From positions 2,852,001 through 2,916,000 of the forward strand of contig NZ_CP119572.1 in assembly GCF_029278605.1 (NCBI RefSeq): a stretch of 64,000 nucleotides of DNA. The letters run 5' to 3'. Source of the stretch: Cupriavidus sp. WKF15. GTDB taxonomy: Bacteria > Pseudomonadota > Gammaproteobacteria > Burkholderiales > Burkholderiaceae. A model generated the notes under the pieces. The model searched no databases. It was not told where the DNA came from and saw nothing but the letters and a program-made list of their open reading frames with translations. Shown one piece after another: positions 53,788-61,884 of the stretch (positions are counted from its first letter, which is position 1; each line of letters opens with the position of its first letter). A program made the position numbers and the translations under genes.

Positions 53788-53799
53788 CTGTATAGACAG
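53788..53799. promoter_or_regulatory. Third HutC-type palindrome
   Basis: CTGTATAGACAG is the exact reverse complement of the site upstream of hutH. It lies about 145 bp upstream of the transporter promoter site. It is not near another gene start, so it may be an auxiliary operator for looping. Confidence 0.5.
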
Positions 53800-53828
53800 G
53801 AAACGACGCGGCGAGCGGGAACGCAAGC

Positions 53829-53850
53829 GCCGTGCCTGAAACGGCACGGC
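53829..53850 (-). repeat. Hairpin downstream of the YeeZ-like gene
   Basis: GCCGTGCC (53829-53836) pairs with GGCACGGC (53843-53850) around 6 nt, 17 bp after the stop of the minus-strand gene. No T run follows on that strand. Confidence 0.4.
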
Positions 53851-53866
53851 GGGGGATCCTCTCGGC

Positions 53867-54844
53867 TCAGGCGTCGAAGAAGGAGGAAACGGTGGGATAG
53901 CGCAACCGCAGGCGCAGCTCGCGTTTCAGGCGCCGGTTGTCGAGGCGGCGCGATTCGCTCATGAAGCTCAGCAGCGTGGGATCCATCACTTCACGCGCCT
54001 GCTGGCGTGTGATTCGCGGCGGCCGCGGCAGGCCACGGCGGTCGGCCACCAGGTCGAAGTAGTCGGCCATGCGCAGCTCGGTATCGTCGCTCGCATGCAC
54101 CACGCGCTGGGGGAGTCCGCGGAACAGCGCGGCAACCATGGTCCGCGCGAGGTCGTCGGCGTGGATATGGCTGGTGTAGACATCGTCCTGCGGCGCCAGG
54201 GCCGGTGTGCCGCGCTTCAGCCGCGCGAGTGGCAGGCGGTCCTCGGCATAGATTCCGGGAATGCGCACGATGCTGGTGCGCCAGTTGCCAGCCCGGCCGA
54301 ACTCGCGCACCGCGCGCTCGGCCGCGACGCGGCGCCGCGCGCGCGCCGTCTGCGGGCGCACGCGGGCGAATTCGGCCACGCGCGCGCCGGCGCGGTCGCC
54401 GTAGACGCCCGAAGTGCTGGCATAGACAAACGCCGGACGGGCCTTGCGCCGCTCGGGTAGAATGACGGGCTCGCCGGCGTGCGCCCGGTTGCGGCGCCAT
54501 GCGCTGCGGCGCAGGGTGGCGAGCAAGGCGCGTGTGCGCGGATCGCCCTCTCCCCCCCCGGGCGGCGGCGCCAGGTCCAGCACACGGCCAGCCAGGCCGC
54601 GCAGGCGTGCGAGCGTGGCAGGCCGGTCCAGGTCCGCGACCAGCGGCACCGCGCCGGCGGCACGCAGCTCGGCCCGGCGCGCCGGCTGCGAGGTCACGGC
54701 AAAGACACGCATGCGCGCCGACAGGATTCGCAGGCAGCGCGTCCCCACATCCCCGCACCCCACGATCAGCAGGCGCGGGCGGCCCAGGCGAACGGCAGGG
54801 CCCGGACGGCGCGATGGCTGCAGCTTCAGAAGATTTTCGCTCAT
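53867..54844 (-). CDS. NAD-dependent epimerase/dehydratase-like protein (YeeZ type)
   Basis: A 325-aa protein with an extended SDR (Rossmann) fold. The dinucleotide motif GCGDVG is at 30-34. YASTSGVYGD, with the YxxxK-region tyrosine absent in its classic form, and TSHIHADDLARTMVAALF are the other conserved blocks. YeeZ-like proteins have unknown substrates. The sequence is rich in arginine. The ATG at 54844 was chosen; the frame open to 56053 runs antisense through the next gene and is not real. It is divergent from the reductase gene at 54854, with only 9 bp between the starts, so the promoters must overlap the coding ends. Confidence 0.82.
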   Translation of the reverse strand: MSENLLKLQPSRRPGPAVRLGRPRLLIVGCGDVGTRCLRILSARMRVFAVTSQPARRAELRAAGAVPLVADLDRPATLARLRGLAGRVLDLAPPPGGGEGDPRTRALLATLRRSAWRRNRAHAGEPVILPERRKARPAFVYASTSGVYGDRAGARVAEFARVRPQTARARRRVAAERAVREFGRAGNWRTSIVRIPGIYAEDRLPLARLKRGTPALAPQDDVYTSHIHADDLARTMVAALFRGLPQRVVHASDDTELRMADYFDLVADRRGLPRPPRITRQQAREVMDPTLLSFMSESRRLDNRRLKRELRLRLRYPTVSSFFDA

Positions 54845-54853
54845 AGATCGATT

Positions 54854-55912
54854 ATGGCTTATCAAGTAACCGTCATGCCTAGCGGCCACAAGTTCGAAGT
54901 GGCTGCCGATGAAACCATCCTGGGCGCGGCCCTGCGCCATAGCATCGGCATGCCCTACGGCTGCAAGAACGGTGCATGCGGTTCGTGCAAGGGCCGCGTG
55001 CTGGACGGCACGATCGTACAGGGCGACCACGCCCCGGCGGCACTCACCACGCAGGAAAAGGCCGAGGGCCGCGCACTGTTCTGCTGCGCCAACGCCAGCT
55101 CGGACATCACCATCGAATGCCGCGAAGTCCACGGCGCAGGCGACATCCCCATCAAGAAGGTGCCGTGCCGCGTCGCCTCGCTGGAACGCCTGGCCGACGA
55201 CGTGATCGCCATCAAGCTGCAGCTGCCTGCCACCGAGCGCATGCAGTACCTGGCCGGCCAGTACGTGGAATTCCTGCTGCGCGACGGCAAGCGCCGCAGC
55301 TATTCGATCGCCACGCCGCCGCACGAGGACGGCCCGATCGAACTGCATATCCGCCACATGCCCGGCGGCGCGTTCACGGACTATGTGTTCGGCGCCAAGG
55401 AAGGCGCGCCGGCCATGAAGGAGCGCGACATCCTGCGCTTCGAAGGCCCGCTGGGCAGCTTCTTCCTGCGCGAGGAATCGGATGCGCCGATCGTCCTGCT
55501 GGCCTCGGGCACGGGCTTCGCGCCGATCAAGGCCATCGTCGAGCACGCCGCCTACACCGGCATCACGCGCCCGATGAAGCTGTACTGGGGCGGCCGCCGG
55601 CCGAAGGACCTGTACATGCACGCGCTGTGCGAGCAGTGGGCGCGCGACCTCCCCAACTTCAAGTATGTGCCGGTCATCTCCGACGCGCTGCCGGAAGACA
55701 ACTGGAGCGGGCGCACCGGTTTCGTCCACCAGGCCGTAATCGCGGACCACCCGGACCTGTCGGGCCATGAGGTCTACGCCTGCGGCGCCCCGGTGATGAT
55801 CAACGCCGCCCGCGCCGACTTCACCAAGCAGTGCAAGCTGCATGAGGATGCGTTCTTCGCCGACTCGTTCACGTCCGAGGCCGACATGCACCCGGCCGCC
55901 CCGGCAGCCTGA
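54854..55912 (+). CDS. CDP-6-deoxy-delta-3,4-glucoseen reductase-like [2Fe-2S] flavo-reductase
   Basis: A 352-aa electron-transfer protein. An N-terminal plant-type [2Fe-2S] domain has ligands C37, C42, C45 and C77 (GCKNGACGSCKG, then LFCC). It is followed by an FAD domain (RRSYSIATPP) and an NAD(P)H domain (VLLASGTGFAPIKAIVEHA). The order ferredoxin-FAD-NAD matches AscD and the reductase parts of phenol and methane monooxygenases. In many Burkholderiales a single such gene is annotated as CDP-6-deoxy-delta-3,4-glucoseen reductase without any ascarylose genes, as here. Its electron acceptor is unknown. The start at 54854 begins the ferredoxin domain. Confidence 0.88.
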   Translation: MAYQVTVMPSGHKFEVAADETILGAALRHSIGMPYGCKNGACGSCKGRVLDGTIVQGDHAPAALTTQEKAEGRALFCCANASSDITIECREVHGAGDIPIKKVPCRVASLERLADDVIAIKLQLPATERMQYLAGQYVEFLLRDGKRRSYSIATPPHEDGPIELHIRHMPGGAFTDYVFGAKEGAPAMKERDILRFEGPLGSFFLREESDAPIVLLASGTGFAPIKAIVEHAAYTGITRPMKLYWGGRRPKDLYMHALCEQWARDLPNFKYVPVISDALPEDNWSGRTGFVHQAVIADHPDLSGHEVYACGAPVMINAARADFTKQCKLHEDAFFADSFTSEADMHPAAPAA

Positions 55913-55970
55913 CCGGGCTGCCAAGGCCGTTCCGCCAGCGCAACAATGCCCCCGACCGCCAAAATTCGTT

Positions 55971-55999
55971 TTGACACCGGGGGCCATGCGCCTTATATT
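55971..55999 (+). promoter_or_regulatory. Strong sigma70 promoter upstream of the argD leader
   Basis: TTGACA (55971-55976), a 17-bp spacer and TATATT (55994-55999) are a near-consensus promoter. The predicted start is 56006-56007, which coincides with the first ATG of a 21-codon ORF. Confidence 0.8.
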
Positions 56000-56006
56000 T
56001 GCCCGC

Positions 56007-56072
56007 ATGAACACCGCCATGATCCGACGCAGCTTCCGTACGATGCTCCCCACCGGGGTGCCGCGCGGCTGA
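56007..56072 (+). CDS. Putative 21-residue leader peptide upstream of argD
   Basis: The ORF begins within 1 nt of the predicted transcript start, so the mRNA would be leaderless; a second ATG at 56019 is the alternative. The peptide (MNTAMIRRSF... ending VPRG) has four arginines in 21 residues, two of them adjacent (CGA CGC). The stop codon is 28 bp before an intrinsic terminator. The downstream gene is acetylornithine aminotransferase of arginine synthesis, so arginine-dependent attenuation is a plausible reading. No strong antiterminator pairing was found by eye. Confidence 0.5.
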   Translation: MNTAMIRRSFRTMLPTGVPRG

Positions 56073-56100
56073 CCGTCGACAGCGTCTGTTCAGGTCAACA

Positions 56101-56127
56101 AGCCACGGGCAACCCCCGTGGCTTTTT
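56101..56127 (+). terminator. Intrinsic terminator (possible attenuator) before argD
   Basis: AGCCACGGG (56101-56109) pairs with CCCGTGGCT (56115-56123), followed by TTTT. It lies between the leader ORF and argD, which has no other evident promoter, so some read-through or regulation is needed. Confidence 0.85.
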
Positions 56128-56228
56128 GCTTTGGGCCCTACCCTTTCCCTTCCGGGTTTCGCCCTGTTTGCCCGGTTCGTCTTTTCGCCATCCCGTCTAA
56201 CGATTTACGCCGACCCCTGGAGTCCGCC

Positions 56229-57416
56229 ATGGCATTTGCTGAGTATCCCGTTCAATCCCTGATGTACATCACCAACCGGCCCGAGCTCGTCTTCACCGAG
56301 GGCAAGGGCTCCTGGCTGACGGACCACAACGGCAAGCGATACCTGGACTTCGTGCAAGGCTGGGCAGTGAACTGCCTCGGCCATTCCAACCAGGGCATGG
56401 TCGACGCCGTGGTCGCGCAGGCGGGCAAGCTGATCAACCCGAGCCCGGCGTTCTACAACGAGCCGATGCTGAAGCTTGCGAAGCAATTGACCGACAACAG
56501 CTGCTTCGACAAGGTCTTCTTCGCCAACAGCGGCGCCGAAGCCAACGAAGGCGCGATCAAGCTGGCGCGCAAATGGGGCCGCAAGCACAAGAACGGCGCC
56601 TTCGAGATCATCACCATGGACCACAGCTTCCATGGCCGCACGCTCGCCACCATGAGCGCGTCGGGCAAGGCCGGCTGGGACACCATCTTCGCGCCGCAGG
56701 TACCGGGTTTCCCGAAGGCGGACCTGAACGACCTGGCCTCGGTGGAGAAGCTCATCACCGACAAGACCGTCGGCATCATGCTCGAGCCGGTGCAGGGCGA
56801 AGGCGGCGTGATCCCCGCCACGCGCGAGTTCATGCAGGGCCTGCGCGCGCTGGCCGACAAGCACAAGCTGCTGCTCATCGTCGATGAAGTGCAGACGGGC
56901 TGCGGCCGCTGCGGCACCCTCTTCGCCTATCAGTTGTCGGGCGTCGAGCCGGACATCATGACGCTGGGCAAGGGCATCGGTGGCGGCGTGCCGCTGTCGG
57001 CGCTGCTGTGCAAGGCCGAAGTCGCCAGCTTCGAAGCCGGCGACCAGGGCGGCACCTATAACGGCAACCCGCTGATGACGGCCGTGGGCAGCTCGGTGAT
57101 CGAACAGCTGACCGCGCCGGGCTTCCTGGATGACGTCAATGCCAAGGGCGAATACCTGAAGGAACAGCTGCTGGCACTGTGCAATGAATTCGGCCTGGCC
57201 GGGGAACGCGGGGAAGGCCTGCTGCGCGCGCTGCAACTGGGCAAGGACATCGGCCCGCAACTGGTCGAGGAAGCCCGCGACATGGGACCGGAAGGCCTGC
57301 TGCTGAACGCGCCGCGCGCCAACCTGCTGCGCTTCATGCCGGCGCTGAACGTGACGCGCGAAGAGATCGACCAGATGATCGGCATGCTGCGTACGCTGCT
57401 GAAGAAGCTGGCCTGA
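56229..57416 (+). CDS. argD: Acetylornithine aminotransferase (class III PLP aminotransferase)
   Basis: A 395-aa enzyme. PLP-site features are the cofactor aspartate D219 ([14 protein letters not shown]) and the Schiff-base lysine K248 ([17 protein letters not shown]). [21 protein letters not shown] and [13 protein letters not shown] are typical of the ArgD/OAT group. It transfers the amino group between N-acetylornithine and 2-oxoglutarate in arginine synthesis; some members also act in lysine synthesis. A GGAG-like site precedes the ATG at 56229. The gene stands alone behind a promoter, leader ORF and terminator. Confidence 0.88.
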   Translation: MAFAEYPVQSLMYITNRPELVFTEGKGSWLTDHNGKRYLDFVQGWAVNCLGHSNQGMVDAVVAQAGKLINPSPAFYNEPMLKLAKQLTDNSCFDKVFFANSGAEANEGAIKLARKWGRKHKNGAFEIITMDHSFHGRTLATMSASGKAGWDTIFAPQVPGFPKADLNDLASVEKLITDKTVGIMLEPVQGEGGVIPATREFMQGLRALADKHKLLLIVDEVQTGCGRCGTLFAYQLSGVEPDIMTLGKGIGGGVPLSALLCKAEVASFEAGDQGGTYNGNPLMTAVGSSVIEQLTAPGFLDDVNAKGEYLKEQLLALCNEFGLAGERGEGLLRALQLGKDIGPQLVEEARDMGPEGLLLNAPRANLLRFMPALNVTREEIDQMIGMLRTLLKKLA

Positions 57417-57523
57417 GCATCGGAGCGAAAGCTCGTGCCCTGAAAGTCTGTCCGCGGAACGGAGCGTCGGGCGCTCCGTTCCGCATCACGCGGCTTGAGT
57501 TACCTTGCCGCATTCGCCGACGG

Positions 57524-57880
57524 TCAGTTCCAGATGGGATTTTCCTTCTGCATCTGCTCCTTGGTCTTCGCTTGCCAATACGCGCCGATCTGGCGTTCGG
57601 TGACGTAGCCCCGCTTCAGCGAATCGATCTTGCTGAAATTCTTGTAGACCTGCGGCATCCCCGCTTTCGCTTCCTCGCGGGTCAGCTTGCCGTCGTGGTT
57701 GGTATCGGCCGCCTTGAAGCGCTCCGAAATAAATGCCTTGGCTTCGGCGGTGGTCGGTGGTGCAGCCGGAACCTGACCGGAGTCGGCTCCCGGGGCACTC
57801 GCCTGCTGGGCACTCGCGGCCGTACAGGCCAGCGCCATCACCGCCGCCAAGCATACTGCAGGCAATTTACGCACGATCAT
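57524..57880 (-). CDS. Small exported EF-hand protein
   Basis: A 118-aa protein. The signal peptide ends near ASAQ (25). A proline- and alanine-rich linker follows, then an EF-hand at 59-70 (D-x-N-x-D-G-x-L-x3-E: DTNHDGKLTREE). A second, degenerate loop lies at about 86-97. It probably binds calcium in the periplasm; the function is unknown. The ATG at 57880 was preferred because AGGAG sits 6 bp before it; 57886 is too close to that site. Similar small EF-hand proteins are common in Burkholderiales. Confidence 0.83.
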   Translation of the reverse strand: MIVRKLPAVCLAAVMALACTAASAQQASAPGADSGQVPAAPPTTAEAKAFISERFKAADTNHDGKLTREEAKAGMPQVYKNFSKIDSLKRGYVTERQIGAYWQAKTKEQMQKENPIWN

Positions 57881-57933
57881 TTCCATCTCCTCTAGCGTTT
57901 TTGTCGAGAAGGGTCTTCTTGCGAAATTCCGGC

Positions 57934-57967
57934 AAAAAAAATCCCTGTGAGCCAAGGCTCACAGGGA
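57934..57967 (-). terminator. Rho-independent terminator of the liv operon
   Basis: Perfect 12-bp arms, TCCCTGTGAGCC and GGCTCACAGGGA (57942-57967), have a run of eight A's to the left, which is a T run on the minus strand. It ends transcription after livF. Confidence 0.93.
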
Positions 57968-58041
57968 ATTCTAGGCACTGATGACCGGCCTACCAACACC
58001 TTTTGTGCATCCGGCCGGATCAGCCGGCCCGGCAGCCGGCC

Positions 58042-58758
58042 TTATTCGCCGAGGTATGCGGCCCGCACCTTCGGATCGTCGAGCATCTGCTTGGCCTCGC
58101 CGCTCATCGTGATCAGGCCCGACTCCATCACGTAGCCACGGTGCGCGGACTGCAGCGCCAGGCGCGCGTTCTGCTCGACCAGCAGCACGGTCACGCCCTG
58201 CGCCGAGACGTCCCGCACGACCTCGAAGATCTTCTCGACCATGATCGGCGACAGGCCCATCGACGGCTCGTCCAGCAGCAGCAGTTTGGGCTGGCTCATC
58301 AGCGCGCGCGCCATGGCCAGCATCTGCTGCTCGCCGCCGGACATGGTGCCCGCCAGTTGATTGGCCCGCTCCTTCAGGCGCGGGAAGATGCCAAACATGC
58401 GATCGACATCGTCCTTGATGCCGCTTTCGTCGTTGCGGGTATAGGCGCCCATCTGCAGGTTTTCGGTAATGGTCATGCGCGCGAATACCCCGCGGCCTTC
58501 CGGCACCATCGCCAGCCCCTGCTTGAGCAGCGCGTAGCTGGGCACGCCCTTGATGGACTTGCCCATGTACTCCACGTCGCCACCAGCCCACCCTTGCATG
58601 CCGGTGATGGCCTTCATGGTGGTGGTCTTGCCGGCGCCGTTGGCGCCGATCAGCGTGACGAGCTCGCCGTCCTTGATCTCCAGGTCCACGCCTTTGACGG
58701 CCTGAATGCCGCCGTAGGCCACCTTCAGGCCGGAAATCTTCAGTACTGTTTCTTTCAT
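58042..58758 (-). CDS. livF: Branched-chain amino acid ABC transporter ATPase LivF
   Basis: A 238-aa ATPase. Walker A GANGAGKT is at 38-45, the signature MSGGEQQMLAMARAL near 133-147, and Walker B LLLLDEPSMGLSP. It energises import of leucine, isoleucine, valine or related amino acids together with LivG. It is the last gene of the livK-H-M-G-F operon, 16 bp after livG, and a strong terminator follows. Confidence 0.95.
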   Translation of the reverse strand: MKETVLKISGLKVAYGGIQAVKGVDLEIKDGELVTLIGANGAGKTTTMKAITGMQGWAGGDVEYMGKSIKGVPSYALLKQGLAMVPEGRGVFARMTITENLQMGAYTRNDESGIKDDVDRMFGIFPRLKERANQLAGTMSGGEQQMLAMARALMSQPKLLLLDEPSMGLSPIMVEKIFEVVRDVSAQGVTVLLVEQNARLALQSAHRGYVMESGLITMSGEAKQMLDDPKVRAAYLGE

Positions 58759-58774
58759 TTGCTGTCCTCCCGCC

Positions 58775-59551
58775 TTAGTGCGACGACGCGCCGAGGTAAG
58801 CCTCGATCACCGCGGGGTTGTTCTGCACGTCCTGCGGCAGGCCCTGGGCAATCACCTTGCCGTAGTCCAGCACCGTCATGCGGTTGCACAGGCCCATCAC
58901 CAGCTTCACGTCGTGCTCGATCAGCAGGATGGTCTTGCCGTCGTTGCGGATCTTGTCGAGCAGGCCGCGCAGCTCCACCTTTTCGGTCGCGTTCATGCCG
59001 GCTGCCGGCTCGTCGAGGGCCAGCAGCTTGGGATCGGTGGCCAGTGCGCGGGCAATCTCCAGCCGGCGCTGGTGGCCGTACGAGAGGTTGCGCGAAGTGA
59101 AGTTGGCGTACTTCCCGATCCCGACATACTCGAGCAGGTCGTGCGCGCGATCCTCCACGTCCTCTTCTTCGCGGCGCACCGAGGGCGGCCGGAATACCGC
59201 GCCGAACAGGCCAGCCTTGGTCCGGACGTGCCGGCCCACCATCACGTTCTCGAGCGCGGTCATGTCGCCGAACAGGCGGATGTTCTGGAAGGTGCGGGCG
59301 ATGCCCGCCTTGGCCACCTCATGCACGGCGGTAGGCTGGTAGGGCTGGCCACCCAGCACGAACTCACCGGAATCGGGCGTGTAGAGGCCGGTGATCACGT
59401 TGAAGAACGTGGTCTTGCCGGCCCCGTTCGGGCCGATCAGGCCATAGATTTCGCCCGGCTTGATCTGCAGGCCCACGTCGGACAGCGCCTGCAGGCCGCC
59501 GAAACGCTTGTTGACCCCCTGTACCGACAGGAGGAAGTTGTCGTTGCTCAT
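58775..59551 (-). CDS. livG: Branched-chain amino acid ABC transporter ATPase LivG
   Basis: A 258-aa ATPase. Walker A GPNGAGKT is at 40-47 and NVITGLYTPDSG follows. The signature is replaced by the Liv-type LSYGHQRRLEIARALA. Walker B is LLALDEPAAGMNATE, and the long Liv-specific insertion (MVGRHVRTKAGLFGAVFRPP) is present. It partners LivF on the LivHM channel. It is 13 bp after livM. Confidence 0.95.
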   Translation of the reverse strand: MSNDNFLLSVQGVNKRFGGLQALSDVGLQIKPGEIYGLIGPNGAGKTTFFNVITGLYTPDSGEFVLGGQPYQPTAVHEVAKAGIARTFQNIRLFGDMTALENVMVGRHVRTKAGLFGAVFRPPSVRREEEDVEDRAHDLLEYVGIGKYANFTSRNLSYGHQRRLEIARALATDPKLLALDEPAAGMNATEKVELRGLLDKIRNDGKTILLIEHDVKLVMGLCNRMTVLDYGKVIAQGLPQDVQNNPAVIEAYLGASSH

Positions 59552-59564
59552 ATCGTCCTCCTGG

Positions 59565-60725
59565 TCAGAAACGGCCCACGCTGGCCGCCGCGCGGCGAGC
59601 CACTGGGCGATCTTCCTTGCGCGGCGACGGCCACAGGCCAGCCGGGCGGTACAACATCACACCCACCAGCGCCAGGCCGAACAGGAGCTGACGCAGCACT
59701 TCCGCATCGACGATGGTATGGCCGAAGATCATGTTCTGCGCGGGCTCTGCCACCGCGCGCAGCAGTTCCTGGAAGCCCACGAGCAGGATGCCGCCCAGGA
59801 TCACGCCCGGGATATGACCCATGCCACCGAGCACCACGATGGCTAGCACATAGATCGACTCCCACAGCACGAAAGACTCGGGCGAGACGAAACCCTGGAA
59901 GGCGCCGAACACCGCGCCCGAGGCGCCGCCGAACGACGCGCCCATGGCGAAGGCCAGCAGCTTGATGTTGCGGGTATTGATGCCCATCGCCTTGGCGGCG
60001 ATCTCGTCCTCACGGATCGCGACGAAGGCGCGCCCGATGCGCGAGTTCTGCAGGCGCAGGCAGATGAACACGATCACGATGACCAGGAACACCAGCAGGT
60101 AGTAGTACATGAACACCGGCGTGAACTTGAGCCCGAATATCTCGTGCGACTTTGAGAAATTGAAGCCGAAGATATGGACCGGATCCACCGCCGTGATCCC
60201 CTTCGGCCCGTTGGTGATGTTCAGCGGGCGGTCCAGGTTGTTCATGAAGATGCGGATGATCTCGCCGAAGCCCAGCGTCACGATGGCCAGGTAGTCGCCG
60301 CGCAGCTTGAGCGTCGGGGCGCCGAGCAGCACGCCGAACGTGGCCGCCACCAGCACCGCAAGCGGTAGCACCCACCACATCGAAAGATGCAGGCCGTGCG
60401 GGAACAGCTGGTGGATCCACTCGAACTGGTTCGACAGGTGCGGCGAGCCGAGCAGCGCCATCAGGTAGGCGCCAACCGCGTAGAAGGCGATGTAGCCGAG
60501 GTCGAGCAGGCCGGCAAAGCCCACCACGATGTTCAGGCCCAACGCCAGCATGATGTAGATCAGCGCAAAGTCGAGCACGCGGACCCAATAGTTGCCGCCG
60601 AGCGTCTGCACGATGAACGGCGCGCAAAGCGCAACGATAAAGAAGCCCAGCAGCGCGGCCATGGTCTTGGCCGGAACACGGGAAGGCGCCGCAACGGCCG
60701 CCGTGGATGGAATCGGGGTATTCAT
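59565..60725 (-). CDS. livM: Branched-chain amino acid ABC transporter permease LivM
   Basis: A 386-aa inner-membrane permease with about ten helices. The core LNIVVGFAGLLDLGYIAFYAVGAYLMALLG is a Liv permease hallmark; RGDYLAIVTLGFGEIIRI and RVAFVAIREDEIAAKAMGIN-like sequence (GRAFVAIREDEIAAKAMGIN) form the EAA-type loop. The start at 60725 has GAGGAG 7 bp upstream; an in-frame ATG at 60740 is less well placed. It lies 11 bp after livH. Confidence 0.94.
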   Translation of the reverse strand: MNTPIPSTAAVAAPSRVPAKTMAALLGFFIVALCAPFIVQTLGGNYWVRVLDFALIYIMLALGLNIVVGFAGLLDLGYIAFYAVGAYLMALLGSPHLSNQFEWIHQLFPHGLHLSMWWVLPLAVLVAATFGVLLGAPTLKLRGDYLAIVTLGFGEIIRIFMNNLDRPLNITNGPKGITAVDPVHIFGFNFSKSHEIFGLKFTPVFMYYYLLVFLVIVIVFICLRLQNSRIGRAFVAIREDEIAAKAMGINTRNIKLLAFAMGASFGGASGAVFGAFQGFVSPESFVLWESIYVLAIVVLGGMGHIPGVILGGILLVGFQELLRAVAEPAQNMIFGHTIVDAEVLRQLLFGLALVGVMLYRPAGLWPSPRKEDRPVARRAAASVGRF

Positions 60726-60736
60726 GGATTCGCTCC

Positions 60737-61672
60737 TCAAGCGCGTTCGGCGACCCGCTCGCCCATGATGCCGGACGGACGGAATACAAGTACGGTGATC
60801 AGGACAATGAAGGCGAACACGTCCTGGTAGTTCGAGCCGAACACACCGTTGGTCAGGTCGCCGATGTAGCCGGCGCCCAGCGCTTCGATCAGGCCCAGCA
60901 GCATGCCGCCGACCATGGCGCCGGCCAGGTTGCCGATGCCACCCAGCACCGCGGCAGTAAATGCCTTCAGGCCGGGGATAAAGCCCATGTAGAAGTGGGC
61001 ATTACCGTAGTTGGTGGCCATCATGACGCCGGCTAGCGCCGCCAGCGTGGCGCCGATCATGAAGGTGGCGGAAATGACGAAATTGGGGTTCACGCCCATC
61101 AGGCCAGCCACCTTCTGGTTCTCGGCGGTGGCGCGCATGGCGCGGCCGAGCTTGGTGCGGTTGACCAGTGCGAGCAGCCCGGCCATGACCATCACGGCCA
61201 TGCCGATGATGACCATTTCCTTGCCGGTGATGGTGGCGCCGGTGGAGCCAATATCGATCGGTTCAGAGGGCAGCAGTTGCGGGAAGGTCAGCGGGTTGCG
61301 CGACCAGATCAGCATGCCCATCGTCTGGAGGATGATGGAAACGCCGATCGCGGTAATCAGCGGCGCCAGTCTTGGCGCATTTCGCAAGGGCCGGTAGGCG
61401 ACCCGTTCAATCGTGTAGGCCAGTACTGCACAGACCGGCATAGCGACGAGGGTGGCAATCACCAGCGTCAGCCATTCGGGCAGGCCGGGGGCAAACTTCT
61501 GCAACCCCAAGATCGTTGATAAAGCGGTCAGCGCGCCGATCATCAGGACGTCGCCGTGGGCGAAGTTGATGATCCCCAGAATGCCGTAGACCATGGTGTA
61601 GCCCAGTGCGATCAGCGCATAGATGCTGCCGAGCACAAGACCGTTCACGATCTGTTGGATAAGGATATCCAT
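60737..61672 (-). CDS. livH: Branched-chain amino acid ABC transporter permease LivH
   Basis: A 311-aa inner-membrane permease. It begins MDILIQQIVNGLVLGSIYALIALGYTMVYGILGIINFAHGDVLMIGAL, which is the canonical LivH start. The coupling loop GRAMRATAENQKVAGLMGVNPN and the end FKAFTAAVLGGIGNLAGAMVGG-like block (GLKAFTAAVLGGIGNLAGAM) are present. A 212-bp gap with a terminator-like hairpin separates it from livK. Confidence 0.95.
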   Translation of the reverse strand: MDILIQQIVNGLVLGSIYALIALGYTMVYGILGIINFAHGDVLMIGALTALSTILGLQKFAPGLPEWLTLVIATLVAMPVCAVLAYTIERVAYRPLRNAPRLAPLITAIGVSIILQTMGMLIWSRNPLTFPQLLPSEPIDIGSTGATITGKEMVIIGMAVMVMAGLLALVNRTKLGRAMRATAENQKVAGLMGVNPNFVISATFMIGATLAALAGVMMATNYGNAHFYMGFIPGLKAFTAAVLGGIGNLAGAMVGGMLLGLIEALGAGYIGDLTNGVFGSNYQDVFAFIVLITVLVFRPSGIMGERVAERA

Positions 61673-61830
61673 GAAAACTCCTACTTCAGTCCCGGACCTT
61701 ACGGCATGGTGTGGATGCCGGGGGGACTCTAGTGTGTGATGGGTAACTTAAGGTGGTTGGTTTGCTGGTAAGCGGCCCCGCCATGCTCCATCCAGGGTAA
61801 GGATGCTTCTACATTAGGCGAGGCTAAAAA

Positions 61831-61863
61831 GAACGGCACCGCAAAATACTCACGGTGCCGTTC
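61831..61863 (-). terminator. Terminator-like hairpin between livK and livH
   Basis: GAACGGCACCG (61831-61841) pairs with CGGTGCCGTTC (61853-61863), followed on the minus strand by CTTTTTAG. It would end most transcripts after livK and so make more binding protein than channel. Confidence 0.88.
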
Positions 61864-61884
61864 GGATGGGCCGGTAAGCCCTGA

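Noticed and set aside
53867..56053. 728-codon continuous minus-strand frame
   Set aside because: Only the part below 54844 has Rossmann-fold features. The rest is antisense to the [2Fe-2S] reductase gene.
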